DNA of 64,000 nucleotides from Phycisphaera sp. (GCA_016124975.1 WGMP01000002.1:1-64000); one strand, 5' to 3'. Positions 51,642 through 60,558 are shown, counted from the first letter of the stretch. Translations and numbers: made by a program. The notes: generated by a model not told the origin, from the sequence alone.

Positions 51642-53414
51642 ATGGTCGACTACAACCTGATCGAGGATCTCAAGCTGGCGGATGGTGAAGTGGAGCGCAT
51701 GCTCCGCGAGGCGGGCATGGCCGGCGTCGCCACGGGCGACATGGACAGCCTGATCTCGAAGGAAGTGAGCGCCTACGCGCCAGGCGCGATCCTCAAGGGT
51801 CATGTCGTCGGCTTCTCCGGCGACCATGTCGTCGTCGAGGTCGGTCTCAAGAGCGAAGGCCTGATCGACCGCAACGAGTTCGAGGACACCGATGTCGCCG
51901 TGGGCGACCAGGTCGAGGTCCTCCTCGAGAGCCTCGAGGACGAGACCGGCGGCGTGCGGCTCTCGAAGCGCAAGGCCGACCGCATCCGCGGCTGGGAGAA
52001 CATCCTCCTCACCCGCAAGGAAGGCGATGTCATCGAAGGCAAGTGCGTGCGCAAGATCAAGGGCGGCTTGCTCGTCGACATCGGCGTGCCCGTCTTCCTC
52101 CCCGCGTCGCAGGTCGATGTGCGCCGTCCCGGCGACATCGGCGAGTTCGTCGGCAAGCCGATGCGCGCGATGATCCTCAAGATCGACGAGGAGCGCCGCA
52201 ACATCGTCATCTCGCGCCGCAAGCTCATCGAGGATGAGCGCGACGCCGCCAAGAAGCGCCTGCTCGAGAACGTGCGCGAGGGTGACCTCGTCCGCGGCGT
52301 CATCACGAATGTCGCCGACTTCGGCGCGTTCGTCGACCTCGGCGGCATCGACGGCCTCCTCCACATCACCGACATGTCGTGGGGCCGCGTGAACCACCCG
52401 AGCGAGATCGTCCGCATCGGCGACGAGATCGAGGTCAAGATCCTCAACATCGACCGCGAGCGCGAGAAGATCGCCCTCGGCCTCAAGCAGAAGGAAACCT
52501 CGCCCTGGGAGCAGATCGAGGCGAAGTACCCCGTCGGCTGCCGCGCGAAGGGCACGGTCGTCAACCTCATGTCGTACGGCGCGTTCGTGCGGCTCGAGGA
52601 AGGCATCGAGGGCCTCGTCCACATCAGCGAGATGTCGTGGACCCGCCGCGTCAACCACCCGAGCGAGCTCGTCTCGGTCGGTCAGGAGATCGATGTCGTC
52701 GTCCTCGACATCAACAAGGAGAAGCTCGAGATCTCGCTCGGCGTCAAGCAGACCGAGGTCAATCCGTGGGAGCTCGTTGCCGAGAAGTACCCGCAGGGCA
52801 CGATCATCGAGGGCAAGGTTCGCAACCTCGCCAACTACGGCGCGTTCATCGAGATCGAGCCGGGCATCGACGGCCTCCTCCATGTCAGCGACATCAGCTG
52901 GACGAAGAAGGTCGCGCACCCGAACGAGCTCTACAAGAAGGGCGATGTCGTGAAGTGCGTGGTGATCGATGTCGACCAAGAGAAGCAGCGCGTCGGTCTC
53001 GGCGTGAAGCAGCTCACCGAGGATCCGTGGGTCGAGGCGATCCCGTCGGCATACCGCCCGGGCATGATCGTGAAGGGCACGATCACGAAGATCACCAACT
53101 TCGGCGTGTTCGTCGAGCTCGAGGAAGGCCTCGAGGGTCTCCTCCATATCTCCGAGCTCAGCGACTCGAAGGTGGAGAACCCGCAGGATGTCGTCAAGGT
53201 CGGCCAAGAGGTCGAGGTCAAGATCCTGCGCGTCGACACAGACGATCGCAAGATCGGTCTCTCGCTCAAGCGCGCCCAGTGGACGGGCGGCGGCGAGCAG
53301 CGCAGCTCGGAAGAGTTCGACCGGCCCGCGTCTCCGCGCGGTCCGCGTGCGGCGCCTTCCCGCGGCGGCCTCGACAGCCACGGCGCCATGGGCTCGGACA
53401 AGTTCAGCTTCTGA
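51642..53414 (+). CDS. rpsA: 30S ribosomal protein S1
   Basis: RNA-binding ribosomal protein that recruits mRNAs to the small subunit. The 590-aa protein has six S1 domains; the last four have the full signature (GAFVDLGGIDGLLHITDMSW, GAFVRLEEGIEGLVHISEMSW, GAFIEIEPGIDGLLHVSDISW, GVFVELEEGLEGLLHISELS) and the first two are the divergent ribosome-binding ones. A Gly/Arg/Ser-rich tail follows. GAAGGAAG precedes the ATG at 51642; the upstream frame is not coding-like. TATCGT preceded by TGG near 51517 may be an extended -10. A strong terminator follows. Confidence 0.96.
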   Translation: MVDYNLIEDLKLADGEVERMLREAGMAGVATGDMDSLISKEVSAYAPGAILKGHVVGFSGDHVVVEVGLKSEGLIDRNEFEDTDVAVGDQVEVLLESLEDETGGVRLSKRKADRIRGWENILLTRKEGDVIEGKCVRKIKGGLLVDIGVPVFLPASQVDVRRPGDIGEFVGKPMRAMILKIDEERRNIVISRRKLIEDERDAAKKRLLENVREGDLVRGVITNVADFGAFVDLGGIDGLLHITDMSWGRVNHPSEIVRIGDEIEVKILNIDREREKIALGLKQKETSPWEQIEAKYPVGCRAKGTVVNLMSYGAFVRLEEGIEGLVHISEMSWTRRVNHPSELVSVGQEIDVVVLDINKEKLEISLGVKQTEVNPWELVAEKYPQGTIIEGKVRNLANYGAFIEIEPGIDGLLHVSDISWTKKVAHPNELYKKGDVVKCVVIDVDQEKQRVGLGVKQLTEDPWVEAIPSAYRPGMIVKGTITKITNFGVFVELEEGLEGLLHISELSDSKVENPQDVVKVGQEVEVKILRVDTDDRKIGLSLKRAQWTGGGEQRSSEEFDRPASPRGPRAAPSRGGLDSHGAMGSDKFSF

Positions 53415-53446
53415 ACCACGCCGAGCGGACAGAATCGAAGCGTCAT

Positions 53447-53479
53447 CGCGGCGGCCGGCACACAATGCCGGCCGCCGCG
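53447..53479 (+). terminator. Rho-independent terminator of the S1 gene
   Basis: The 14-base arms CGCGGCGGCCGGCA (53447-53460) and TGCCGGCCGCCGCG (53466-53479) pair perfectly around CACAA, followed by CTCTTTGT. It begins 32 bases past the S1 stop codon. Confidence 0.85.
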
Positions 53480-53799
53480 CTCTTTGTGGGAGGCATGCGC
53501 GTCTCCGCCGCGGGCCGGAGGATGACGACAAACCCACGACCGAGAAGTCGCGGGTCGGGTCTCGGCAGGTCGGGTTGAGCAGGTGCGCTCAGAGGAGCAC
53601 GATGAAGGCGAGCACGGTCAGCAGAAGGATCTTCCGCCGCGCGCTGATCGGAGCAAGGATGGTCGAGATGAGCATCTTGGTTTCCAACGACCTTCTCAAC
53701 GCGTCCGGCAGGCGCTCGTCCGCGTGTTTCTCGGTCACTCCGTCCGTGCGGAGCGCGAGCCTCTTGCGGCCTGCGCCAGAGGCGCGTGACGGACGAACT
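53480..53799. other. Intergenic region before the large exported protein
   Basis: Apart from the possible 28-codon minus-strand frame at 53589-53675, I see nothing I can support. The plus-strand frame of the next gene stays open backwards through it, but its codon bias is poor there. Confidence 0.4.
53589..53675 (-). CDS. Possible 28-aa membrane peptide
   Basis: A short frame, MLISTILAPISARRKILLLTVLAFIVLL, on the minus strand. It is hydrophobic at both ends with a central SARRK, and nearly all codons end in G or C, as in real genes here. A weak GGAAACC lies upstream. It faces the S1 terminator. It may be a small membrane protein or chance. Confidence 0.3.
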   Translation of the reverse strand: MLISTILAPISARRKILLLTVLAFIVLL

Positions 53800-55806
53800 A
53801 TGACGCCTGTTCCGAGCGACCGCCAGAAAAATCGCCGCGGACGCTCAAGATGCCTCGTGTTTCTTTTCACGCTCCTCGCCGCGCTCTCCCACCCCCCTCT
53901 CGTCGCCTCGGCGGGGCCCGCGCGGGTCGCGGCCACCGCGGTCGCGTCTGCGGAGCCTTCCGAGGCGACCGCGCTCACCGCCTACCTCGCGGCCCGCGCA
54001 TGGCTTGATGCCGACGCGCTTCCCGCAGAGTCTGACCCCGCCGCGCGCGTGTCGCTCGAGGCCACGACCTCTGTGTGCGTGCTCCTCAGGCTCGATGGTC
54101 GCCTTGTCGGCGCGGGGCACGATGAACTCGACGCGCCGCGATCGACCGCCGCCGCTGCCTCGAACGACTCGGGACTGCTCCTGCGCCGCGCCGTCGGACG
54201 GGCCGTCGCCCGCGCGCTCGCGGACACCACGATCTCCGCGGTGCGCGCCGAACTCGGCGACAAGGTCACCGCACGCCTCTCGCTCGAGGTCGAGCTTGGC
54301 GGCCCGCTGCGGCCGCTCATCGGCCGCACGATCGCGGACGCCGCGCGGCGCATCGCCTCAGGCAACGAAGGAGTGGCCGTGCTGCGCGGCGAGCGGGCGC
54401 ACCGCGCCTTCCCCTCGCGGCTTCTCGCGGCGGACACGGCGGCGCGCACGGACCGGATCATCACGGGGCTTCTCCTCGAGGCGGGTCTTCCCGCGAAGGA
54501 CCTCCCCGAGTTCACCGCGGACGAACGCGTCTCGCTCGCGCGGTTCCAGACGATCCGCCTTCGCGCCGATGCGCCCGACGCGGCGCCCGCCGTGGTGACG
54601 CGCGCAGGGCGCGTGGTCTCGCAGCGCGAGCTCACCGAGGGCTTCGCGCGCGCCTCCGCGGCGCAGCTCGCGGCGCGGCTGGCGGCGCAGGCCGTTCCGG
54701 CCGACCCAAGCCGCGCGGACGGCCCTCAGCGCCTCCTCGGAACGCTCAATCCGACCGCGGACCTCTACGACCCACCCTTCGCGGCGCCGAGCGACGCAGC
54801 GCTGGCGAGCCTCGCGCTCGCCCGCGCAGCGCGCTCGCCGCTCCTTCCCGAACCGATCCGCGTCCATGCGGCCGCACGGGCGCGTGCGCTCATCGGATGG
54901 ATCGCGACGCTTCCAGACGGGGAGTCGGCCGTCTCGGCGGATTGCCTCGCCGCGATCGCGTCGGCCGAGCTTGTACGCGAGGGAGGCGGAGGAGTTGGCG
55001 TCGATGTCGCCGCCACCGCCGCACAGCGCGCGTCGCTCCGCGACCGAATCGGCGTGTCGGTCCGATCGCTCCTCGCCGACGGCGACACCGGTGGCGCGTC
55101 CGATTCCACCCGCATCGCGCTTCTCGCGGCGGCTGCGCACACGCTCGGCGACGCGGTGACCGAGAGCGACCTCGAGGCACTGATTCTCCGCCTTGAGGCG
55201 CATGCCTCGGAGCGACCCGCGAGGCTCGTCGACGCGGCGCTGCCGATCGCGCTTCTCACGGCCTCTTCCAGCCTCGCGGAGCGGCACCGCGCGCCTCTCC
55301 GCGCGCTCTTCGACCGTTTCACCACCCTCGCGTCCGAACTGCAGGTGGGAACCCCCGCGCCTGGGGCCGCCGCCGATGCCGCCGATCCGCGCTCCGCGGA
55401 TCTCGTCGGCGGCATCGAGATCCCAGGTTCCGCAAGCGGCGTCGCGGACACGCAGTCGCTCCTGTTGATGACGGGAATCGCCATGACGGAGGCCGCGCAC
55501 TCCCCCGAGGACTGGACCGCCGATCCAACGGCCCGCGCCACCCTTCTCCCCTACGCCCGATTCGTCGTGCAACACATCGCCACAGATCCCTGGGTCGGTG
55601 GCTTCCGCAATCCGCGGACCCTTCGGGGACTGGTCCGCGGGTCGCTCCTCCGCGACGACTGCCCGCCTGGAGCGACCTCCGCCGCGTTGCTCTTTTTGCT
55701 GTCCGCGGCGGAATCAGGGGTCTTCCGTGACGGAGCGCCTGCCCCGCAGGCATCCCCTGCCGCCGTTCCCGCGGCTCCGTTCGACGGCTCCGCGGGTCCG
55801 AAATGA
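53800..55806 (+). CDS. Large exported protein of unknown function (668 aa)
   Basis: I do not recognise this protein. Residues 1-40 are a signal peptide (basic start NRRGRSRC, core LVFLFTLLAALSHPPLVASA). The mature part is strongly helical, rich in Ala, Arg, Leu and Asp. An N-terminal domain (about 60-230) is followed by long Ala-rich helices that could be an all-alpha toroid-like domain (LALARAARSPLLPEPIRVHAAARARALIGWI, and LLLMTGIAMTEAAHS with later DPWVGGFRNPRTLRGLVRGSLLRDDCPPGATSAALLFL). Codon bias is coding-like throughout. The ATG at 53800 is chosen because the signal peptide follows it. Confidence 0.65.
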   Translation: MTPVPSDRQKNRRGRSRCLVFLFTLLAALSHPPLVASAGPARVAATAVASAEPSEATALTAYLAARAWLDADALPAESDPAARVSLEATTSVCVLLRLDGRLVGAGHDELDAPRSTAAAASNDSGLLLRRAVGRAVARALADTTISAVRAELGDKVTARLSLEVELGGPLRPLIGRTIADAARRIASGNEGVAVLRGERAHRAFPSRLLAADTAARTDRIITGLLLEAGLPAKDLPEFTADERVSLARFQTIRLRADAPDAAPAVVTRAGRVVSQRELTEGFARASAAQLAARLAAQAVPADPSRADGPQRLLGTLNPTADLYDPPFAAPSDAALASLALARAARSPLLPEPIRVHAAARARALIGWIATLPDGESAVSADCLAAIASAELVREGGGGVGVDVAATAAQRASLRDRIGVSVRSLLADGDTGGASDSTRIALLAAAAHTLGDAVTESDLEALILRLEAHASERPARLVDAALPIALLTASSSLAERHRAPLRALFDRFTTLASELQVGTPAPGAAADAADPRSADLVGGIEIPGSASGVADTQSLLLMTGIAMTEAAHSPEDWTADPTARATLLPYARFVVQHIATDPWVGGFRNPRTLRGLVRGSLLRDDCPPGATSAALLFLLSAAESGVFRDGAPAPQASPAAVPAAPFDGSAGPK

Positions 55807-55851
55807 TGGTTTTTCCGTTTCTTCGCCATCGTTCGCGCGAGTTGCCGACCG

Positions 55852-55857
55852 TATATT
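55852..55857 (+). promoter_or_regulatory. Possible -10 of the STN/secretin-like gene
   Basis: TATATT in an otherwise GC-rich intergenic region, about 60 bases before the ATG at 55919. TTGCCGACC occurs on each side of it (55842-55850 and about 55875-55883), perhaps as a regulator half-site pair. Confidence 0.4.
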
Positions 55858-55918
55858 CAGCAACCCGAACGGTTTGCCGACCTCTTAGGACCGTTCCACT
55901 GAACTCTCGGAGCACGCC

Positions 55919-56947
55919 ATGAAGCCCATCAGCACCTCCATCGCTCTCGTGACCGTCGTCGCAGCCGTCGCCTCCGGCCTCGCCTCGGGCACGGCGCACG
56001 CGCAGGGCCTCGCGGAGCGGATCCGCGCCGTCGGCGAGCAGCGCCAGCGCGACCTCGCGAACGACACGAGCCGCGGCCGCCTCCTCGGCGCGCTCCTCTA
56101 CGCGGATGTCAGCGTGAACTTCGACCGCGTCGAGGCGCGCAAGGCCTTCGAGTATGTCGCGAGCGAGATGGGCGTTCCGCTCGTCGTGCGCTACGCGGGC
56201 GAAGGCGGCGCCGACGGCATCGATCCCGAGATGGAGATCTCGCTCGTCATGGAGAACGCGCCTGCGCTGACCGTGCTTGAGCGCCTGCTCGACATCTGCG
56301 CGGTCGACACCGCCTGCACCTGGCAGATCCGCGAGGGCTTCATCGAGGCCGGCACCAAGGACCGCCTCTCTGCGCCCGCTGCGCGCGAGCGCCGCATGTA
56401 CCCGATCCGCGACCTCCTCTTCGAGCCGACCACCTTTGACAACGCCCCTGACTTCAGCCTCAGCTCCGCGCTCGAGCAGGGCAACCAGGGCGGTCAGGGC
56501 GGTGGCGGCGGCGGCTTCGGCGGCGGCGGCGGAGGCTTTGGTGGTGGCGGCGGCGGCTTCGGCGGTGGTGGCGGCGGTGGCGGAAGCGGCGGCGGCAGCA
56601 TCATCGGCGATGTCGACGAGGACCCCGAGCGCACGAGCGACACCGAGCGCGCAGAGCAGCTCATGGACATCATCATGGAGCAGTGCGAGCCCGAGGCGTG
56701 GACCGACAACGGCGGCGAGGCCGCGTCGATGCGCTACTACCAGGGCGTGCTCATCATCACGGCCCCCGACTACATCCACCGCCAGATCGACGGCTATCCG
56801 TTCGCCCCGAAGCGCCCCGCAAAGGCCGTCAGCTCGAACGCCGCGCGGCGCTATGTGACCTTCACGAGCGGTCTTTCGATCGTGAACAACCTCGGCTTCA
56901 AGTCAGTGCCCGTCACGGGCGCCGTCGGCAACGCGAACGCGCGGTGA
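55919..56947 (+). CDS. Exported STN/secretin-like protein with poly-glycine linker
   Basis: A 342-aa exported protein. Signal peptide ending GTAHAQ. Residues about 45-140 resemble a secretin/TonB short N-terminal (STN-like) domain: VSVNFDRVEARKAFEYVASEMGVPLVVRY, then APALTVLERLLDICAVDTACTWQIREGFIEAG. A glycine-rich linker of about 35 residues follows (56493-56600; Gly runs broken by single Phe). A second similar domain comes after it (AEQLMDIIMEQCEPEAWTDNGGEAASMRYYQGVLIITAPDYIHRQI), like the N-domains of secretins and pilus proteins. No secretin beta-barrel is present, so it may be an accessory. CGGAG precedes the ATG. Confidence 0.68.
   Translation: MKPISTSIALVTVVAAVASGLASGTAHAQGLAERIRAVGEQRQRDLANDTSRGRLLGALLYADVSVNFDRVEARKAFEYVASEMGVPLVVRYAGEGGADGIDPEMEISLVMENAPALTVLERLLDICAVDTACTWQIREGFIEAGTKDRLSAPAARERRMYPIRDLLFEPTTFDNAPDFSLSSALEQGNQGGQGGGGGGFGGGGGGFGGGGGGFGGGGGGGGSGGGSIIGDVDEDPERTSDTERAEQLMDIIMEQCEPEAWTDNGGEAASMRYYQGVLIITAPDYIHRQIDGYPFAPKRPAKAVSSNAARRYVTFTSGLSIVNNLGFKSVPVTGAVGNANAR
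56493..56600 (+). repeat. Glycine-linker minisatellite inside the STN/secretin-like gene
   Basis: Imperfect tandem units of about 24 bases encoding repeated glycine runs with one Phe (GGGGGGF). Repeat number may vary between strains by slippage. It lies within the CDS and keeps frame. Confidence 0.75.
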
Positions 56948-56970
56948 TCGCACACGACCCCGCATGAACG

Positions 56971-56998
56971 AAGGCGCCCCTGCACACAGGGGCGCCTT
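56971..56998 (+). terminator. Rho-independent terminator
   Basis: The 12-base arms AAGGCGCCCCTG (56971-56982) and CAGGGGCGCCTT (56987-56998) pair perfectly around CACA, followed by TCTGTT. It ends the transcript of the STN/secretin-like gene. Confidence 0.8.
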
Positions 56999-57097
56999 TC
57001 TGTTGCCGCCCCATCCTGCCTCCAGCTCCTCGCCTGAAGGCGGATGACGCGCCCCGCACGCGCGACGGGTGACGCGTGATACGCTCCGCCGCCACGG

Positions 57098-58426
57098 ATG
57101 GCCCGCGCTCGACCGCATTCCGAACTCCGCTCCGACCTCCACGCCTGCACAGGCGACGGGATGACCTACTCCTTCATGGTGGGGACGGGCGAGACCTACT
57201 TCGCGGCGTTCGCGGTGGCGCTTGGGTCAAGCGACCGCACCGCGGGGCTCGTCGCGGCCGTGCCGCCCTTGGTCGGGGCCACGCTGCAGCTGTTCGCGCC
57301 CGTGCTCGCGGCGCGTGTGAGTAGCCCGTCGCGGTGGATCCAGACCTGCGCGACGCTGCAGGTGCTGAGCTTCGTCCCGATGATCGTCGGCGCGCTTCTC
57401 GGGGCGCTCCCGATGTGGGTGCTCTTCATCGTGGCGGGCGTCTACTGGACGGCCGCGCTCGGCGCGGGCGGCGTCTGGAACACCTGGGTCGGGCTCTGCT
57501 TCCCACGCGCGATCCGCGCGAGGTACTTCGGCATCCGCAGCAGGCTCTGCCAGGCGACGCTGCTTGCGGCGCTCGTCATCGCGGGAGTCATCCTGCAGGC
57601 GACGCACGGGACGGAGTGGGCGCTCGCGGGCTTCGCGGCGCTCTTCACGCTTGCCGCGGCCGCGCGCGCGGCGAGCATTCCCTTCCTCCGCAGGCAGCGC
57701 GACCCCGCGGAGTGGCCGGCGCACAAAGGTGTCCCGCTCTGGCACTTCCTCTCGGCGTTCTGGCACCGTGCGGATGCGCGGCTCCTCGCGCTCCTGCTCG
57801 CGATGCAGGTCGCGGTGCAGATGGGGCAGCCGTTCCTCAACCCCTATCTCCTCAAGCAGCTCGATGTGTCGCCCGCGCTCTACCTCGGGCTGATCGCGGC
57901 GGGATTCGCGGCGAAGAGCCTGGCGCTCCCCTTCCTCGGAAACCACGCGAAGACGCGCGGCGCGCGCAGCCTGCTCGCCATCGGCGCGGTCGGCACCGCG
58001 CTCATGATCCTGCCTTGGATCTGGGTCGACTGGGTGCCGGGCATGTTCGCGATCCAGGCCGCGAGCGGCGTCTTCCAGGGCGCGTGGGAACTCGCCGCGT
58101 TCCTCCTCTTCCTCGAGACGATTCCCTCGGAGGAGCGCACCAGCGTGATGACGGGCTACTTCTTCCTGAGCTCGCTCGCGATGGCGGCGGGCTCGCTCGT
58201 CGGCGCCGCCATCCTCGGCGCGTCGCCCGATCCATCGAGCTATGCGCTCGTCTTCGGCATCTCGACGGGCGTGCGGCTTCTCGCGCTCGGCCTGCTTCCG
58301 TTCGTGCATGTCGAGGTGCTGCGCGCGATTCCCATCATCTCCTCGACCCTCGCCGTGCGGCTCAACGCGGGCTCGATCGAGACGCCGATCCCCGACTCGA
58401 TTGACGAGCGCGGGAAGCGCGATTGA
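57098..58426 (+). CDS. MFS-like transporter, copy 2
   Basis: Inner-membrane protein of 442 aa with about twelve hydrophobic segments. FYRAIRARYFGIRSRL-like basic loop (PRAIRARYFGIRSRL) after TM4 and a second cytoplasmic loop (RRQRDPAEWPAHKG) mark the usual MFS halves. The same architecture as the gene at 50082, though sequence similarity seems low. TACGCT at 57080-57085 would leave a leader of only a few bases. It lies 9 bases before the GT39 gene and is probably co-transcribed with it. Confidence 0.8.
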   Translation: MARARPHSELRSDLHACTGDGMTYSFMVGTGETYFAAFAVALGSSDRTAGLVAAVPPLVGATLQLFAPVLAARVSSPSRWIQTCATLQVLSFVPMIVGALLGALPMWVLFIVAGVYWTAALGAGGVWNTWVGLCFPRAIRARYFGIRSRLCQATLLAALVIAGVILQATHGTEWALAGFAALFTLAAAARAASIPFLRRQRDPAEWPAHKGVPLWHFLSAFWHRADARLLALLLAMQVAVQMGQPFLNPYLLKQLDVSPALYLGLIAAGFAAKSLALPFLGNHAKTRGARSLLAIGAVGTALMILPWIWVDWVPGMFAIQAASGVFQGAWELAAFLLFLETIPSEERTSVMTGYFFLSSLAMAAGSLVGAAILGASPDPSSYALVFGISTGVRLLALGLLPFVHVEVLRAIPIISSTLAVRLNAGSIETPIPDSIDERGKRD

Positions 58427-58435
58427 AATGACCCC

Positions 58436-60148
58436 GTGACGGATTCCGACGCCCCAACGCCGCCGCTGCGCGACCCTCTGCTTCTCGCGGCGTGCGCACT
58501 CGGCGTCGTCTGCGCGGCGCTCGCGCTCGTTCCGACCGCCACCTTCGCCGAGGCGTTCGCGCATCCGCAGCGCGTGGCGCGGCTCGGCGGTGCGATTCCC
58601 GAGGCGACCGTGCGCGGCGCGGGGTTCTTCCGCGCGGCGCTCGCGGCGGGCGCGGTCGCGATTCCCGCGCTCGTGTGGTGGCTTGGGCGCGCGTGCCGCG
58701 GCGGAGAGACGCGAGGCCCCCGCGATCTCGGCGCCGCGGCCGCTCTCCCGTGGTGGCCGATGTCGATGACGGGTTCGCTGCAGCTCCTCAACTGGATCGT
58801 GCTCGGCGCGATGCTCCGCCTCGTGCTGGCGTCGCAGAGCCTCTGGTACGACGAGATCTCCGCGCTCGTCTCGTTCGCGCTCGAGGGCCCCGCCGTCGCG
58901 TTCGGGTCGTACGCCATCCCGACGAACCATGTGCCCATGACGCTCGCGGTGTGGCTCTCGACGACCGCGCTCGGCTCGGTCCATGAAGTCGCGGTGCGGC
59001 TGCCCGCGATCGTGGCGGGAGTCGCGACGATTCCCGCCGCGCACGCGCTCGGCGTCGCGCTCCGCGATGCGCGGCTCGGGAATGCGCTCGCGCTTGTCGC
59101 GGCGGTCGCGCCGCTCGCGGTCCTCGAGAGCGCCGAGGCCCGCGGCTACGCATTCGTGATCCTCGGCGCCACGGTGGCGGCCGCTGCGCTCGCGCGCGCC
59201 GCGCGCACGGGCGCGCGCGGCGACCACGCGCTCTTCGCGGTCGCCTGCGCATTCGCGGCGTGGTCGCATCCGGTGGCGATCCTGCTGCCCTTCGCGGCGG
59301 GACTCGTCGGTCTCGCGCGCGATCGGCGCCTCGCCGTCGCCGCGCTCCTGTCGGGTGTGCTCACCGCGGTGCTGCTTTCCCCGCTCGTCGGCGATGTCCT
59401 GGCGACGCGCGGCGACTATGCGCGCACGGACGCCGCGCAGCCGAGCGTCTTCTCGCGCGAGGGCTACGAGACGCTGACAGGCCTCGCCCTCTCGTGGAGC
59501 CGTTGGTTCCTGACGCCCGCGCCGATCCTGACCGCGCTCTTCATCGCGGGCGCGGCGATCGTCCTGCGCGCCCGCGACGACGGCGCGCGTCGTGCGCGGC
59601 GCGCGCTCGCGCCGTTCGCGCTCGCCTTCGCGCTTGCGCTCGCGCTGCCCGCAATCCTCGGATCGTGGACCTACGCGCGCTTCACGCTCTTCGCGCTTCC
59701 GATCGGGCTCGTCGCCGTCGCGCTCGCGCTCGATGCGCTCCCGAAGCGCGCGTGGAGCGCGTTCGTCGTCGTCCTTCCCTTCGTCGATGCGTTCGCGTCG
59801 CTTGCGTTCTACCGCACCAAGCAGCCGATCCGCGAGGCGGTCGCAGTCGTGGCAGCGCTGCGTGCGCCTGGCGATGCCGTCGCCGCCATCGGGCTTCCCG
59901 ACAACGCGGTCGGCTTCTACGCGCTCCGCTCCGGCTTCGACGCGACTCCGACGGGCTTCCTCGGCGAGGATCTCGACGCCGTGGTTGCGCGTGATCGCCC
60001 CGCGTTCGTCGTGGTCCTCTATCCCGAGCGCCTGACGGACGAGACATTCGCGTCGCTCGACCACAGCTTCGACCGCACCCATCGCCTCGCAGGCTGGGCC
60101 GACTGGGGCGAAGGCGCCGTCGAGGTCTGGCGGCGCAGCGAGGGCTGA
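58436..60148 (+). CDS. Glycosyltransferase family 39-like membrane protein
   Basis: Inner-membrane protein of 570 aa, resembling dolichyl- or undecaprenyl-phosphate-sugar glycosyltransferases (GT39/ArnT/PMT type, GT-C fold). The first luminal loop holds the family catalytic acidic motif, YDEISALVSFALEGP, after the helix MLRLVLASQSLW. Ten or more hydrophobic helices follow, ending in a soluble C-terminal domain (FDATPTGFLGEDLDAVVARDRPAFVVVLYPERL). It would use a lipid-linked sugar to modify proteins or envelope glycans. GTG start; the upstream MFS gene ends 9 bases before. Confidence 0.82.
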   Translation: MTDSDAPTPPLRDPLLLAACALGVVCAALALVPTATFAEAFAHPQRVARLGGAIPEATVRGAGFFRAALAAGAVAIPALVWWLGRACRGGETRGPRDLGAAAALPWWPMSMTGSLQLLNWIVLGAMLRLVLASQSLWYDEISALVSFALEGPAVAFGSYAIPTNHVPMTLAVWLSTTALGSVHEVAVRLPAIVAGVATIPAAHALGVALRDARLGNALALVAAVAPLAVLESAEARGYAFVILGATVAAAALARAARTGARGDHALFAVACAFAAWSHPVAILLPFAAGLVGLARDRRLAVAALLSGVLTAVLLSPLVGDVLATRGDYARTDAAQPSVFSREGYETLTGLALSWSRWFLTPAPILTALFIAGAAIVLRARDDGARRARRALAPFALAFALALALPAILGSWTYARFTLFALPIGLVAVALALDALPKRAWSAFVVVLPFVDAFASLAFYRTKQPIREAVAVVAALRAPGDAVAAIGLPDNAVGFYALRSGFDATPTGFLGEDLDAVVARDRPAFVVVLYPERLTDETFASLDHSFDRTHRLAGWADWGEGAVEVWRRSEG

Positions 60149-60149
60149 G

Positions 60150-60266
60150 GCCACCAAGAGCCGAGGCGCGCGGCAGTTTGCCTCAAGCGCCGAGGCGCGC
60201 AGCAATCTGCCTCAAGCGCCGAGGCGCGCAGAAATCTGCCTCAAGCGCCGAGGCGCGCAGAAATCT
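60150..60266. repeat. 29-bp tandem repeat (3 near-perfect copies plus one degenerate)
   Basis: Copies at 60180-60208, 60209-60237 and 60238-60266 start GCCTCAAGCGCCGAGGCG and differ at one base; a degenerate copy precedes them (about 60150-60179). Each holds the palindrome GCGCC-GA-GGCGC. Read on the minus strand the unit encodes the last residues of the gene at 60241-60552, so the repeat duplicates that gene end. Confidence 0.9.
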
Positions 60267-60552
60267 GCCTGTCTGCATCCGCGAAACGCATCCGCGCCAT
60301 CGCGGCGTCGAGCCGCTCGCGCAGCGGAAAATCGCGCCGATGGGCCGCGAAGAAGCCGAGAACCGCGCGCCCGACATCCGCAGGCGTCCGAGTTCCCTCA
60401 GGGCAGAAGATGTTGTAGTCGGCCCATGAAAGCCGCAGTTCATGCAGCGTCGAGCCCTCGGGGGCGTCGATCGACGCGTGCCAGATCCACGCCTGGTCGG
60501 CCTCGCGCTCCGCGCCGAGGCGGATCGTCGGCTCGGATTCGTCAGGGTCCAT
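60241..60552 (-). CDS. Small hypothetical protein (103 aa)
   Basis: I do not recognise this protein. A soluble 103-aa protein starting MDPDESEPTIRLGAEREADQAWIWHASIDAP and ending ARMRFADADRQISARLGA. It looks like a mixed alpha/beta domain: WIWHASIDAPEGSTLHELRLSWADYNIFCPEG could be a beta-hairpin region, followed by two helices. TATCCT lies 6 bases before the ATG and no ribosome-binding site is seen. The stop codon lies in the tandem repeat, whose next copies repeat the final codons and stop. Confidence 0.65.
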   Translation of the reverse strand: MDPDESEPTIRLGAEREADQAWIWHASIDAPEGSTLHELRLSWADYNIFCPEGTRTPADVGRAVLGFFAAHRRDFPLRERLDAAMARMRFADADRQISARLGA

Positions 60553-60558
60553 CGGAAG

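Noticed and set aside
57227-60205. 992-codon open frame on the minus strand
   Set aside because: Antisense to the MFS and GT39 genes; an Arg/Glu-rich product without any motif.
60150-60266. Possible CRISPR array in the 29-bp repeats
   Set aside because: The copies are directly adjacent with no spacers, so this is a tandem repeat.
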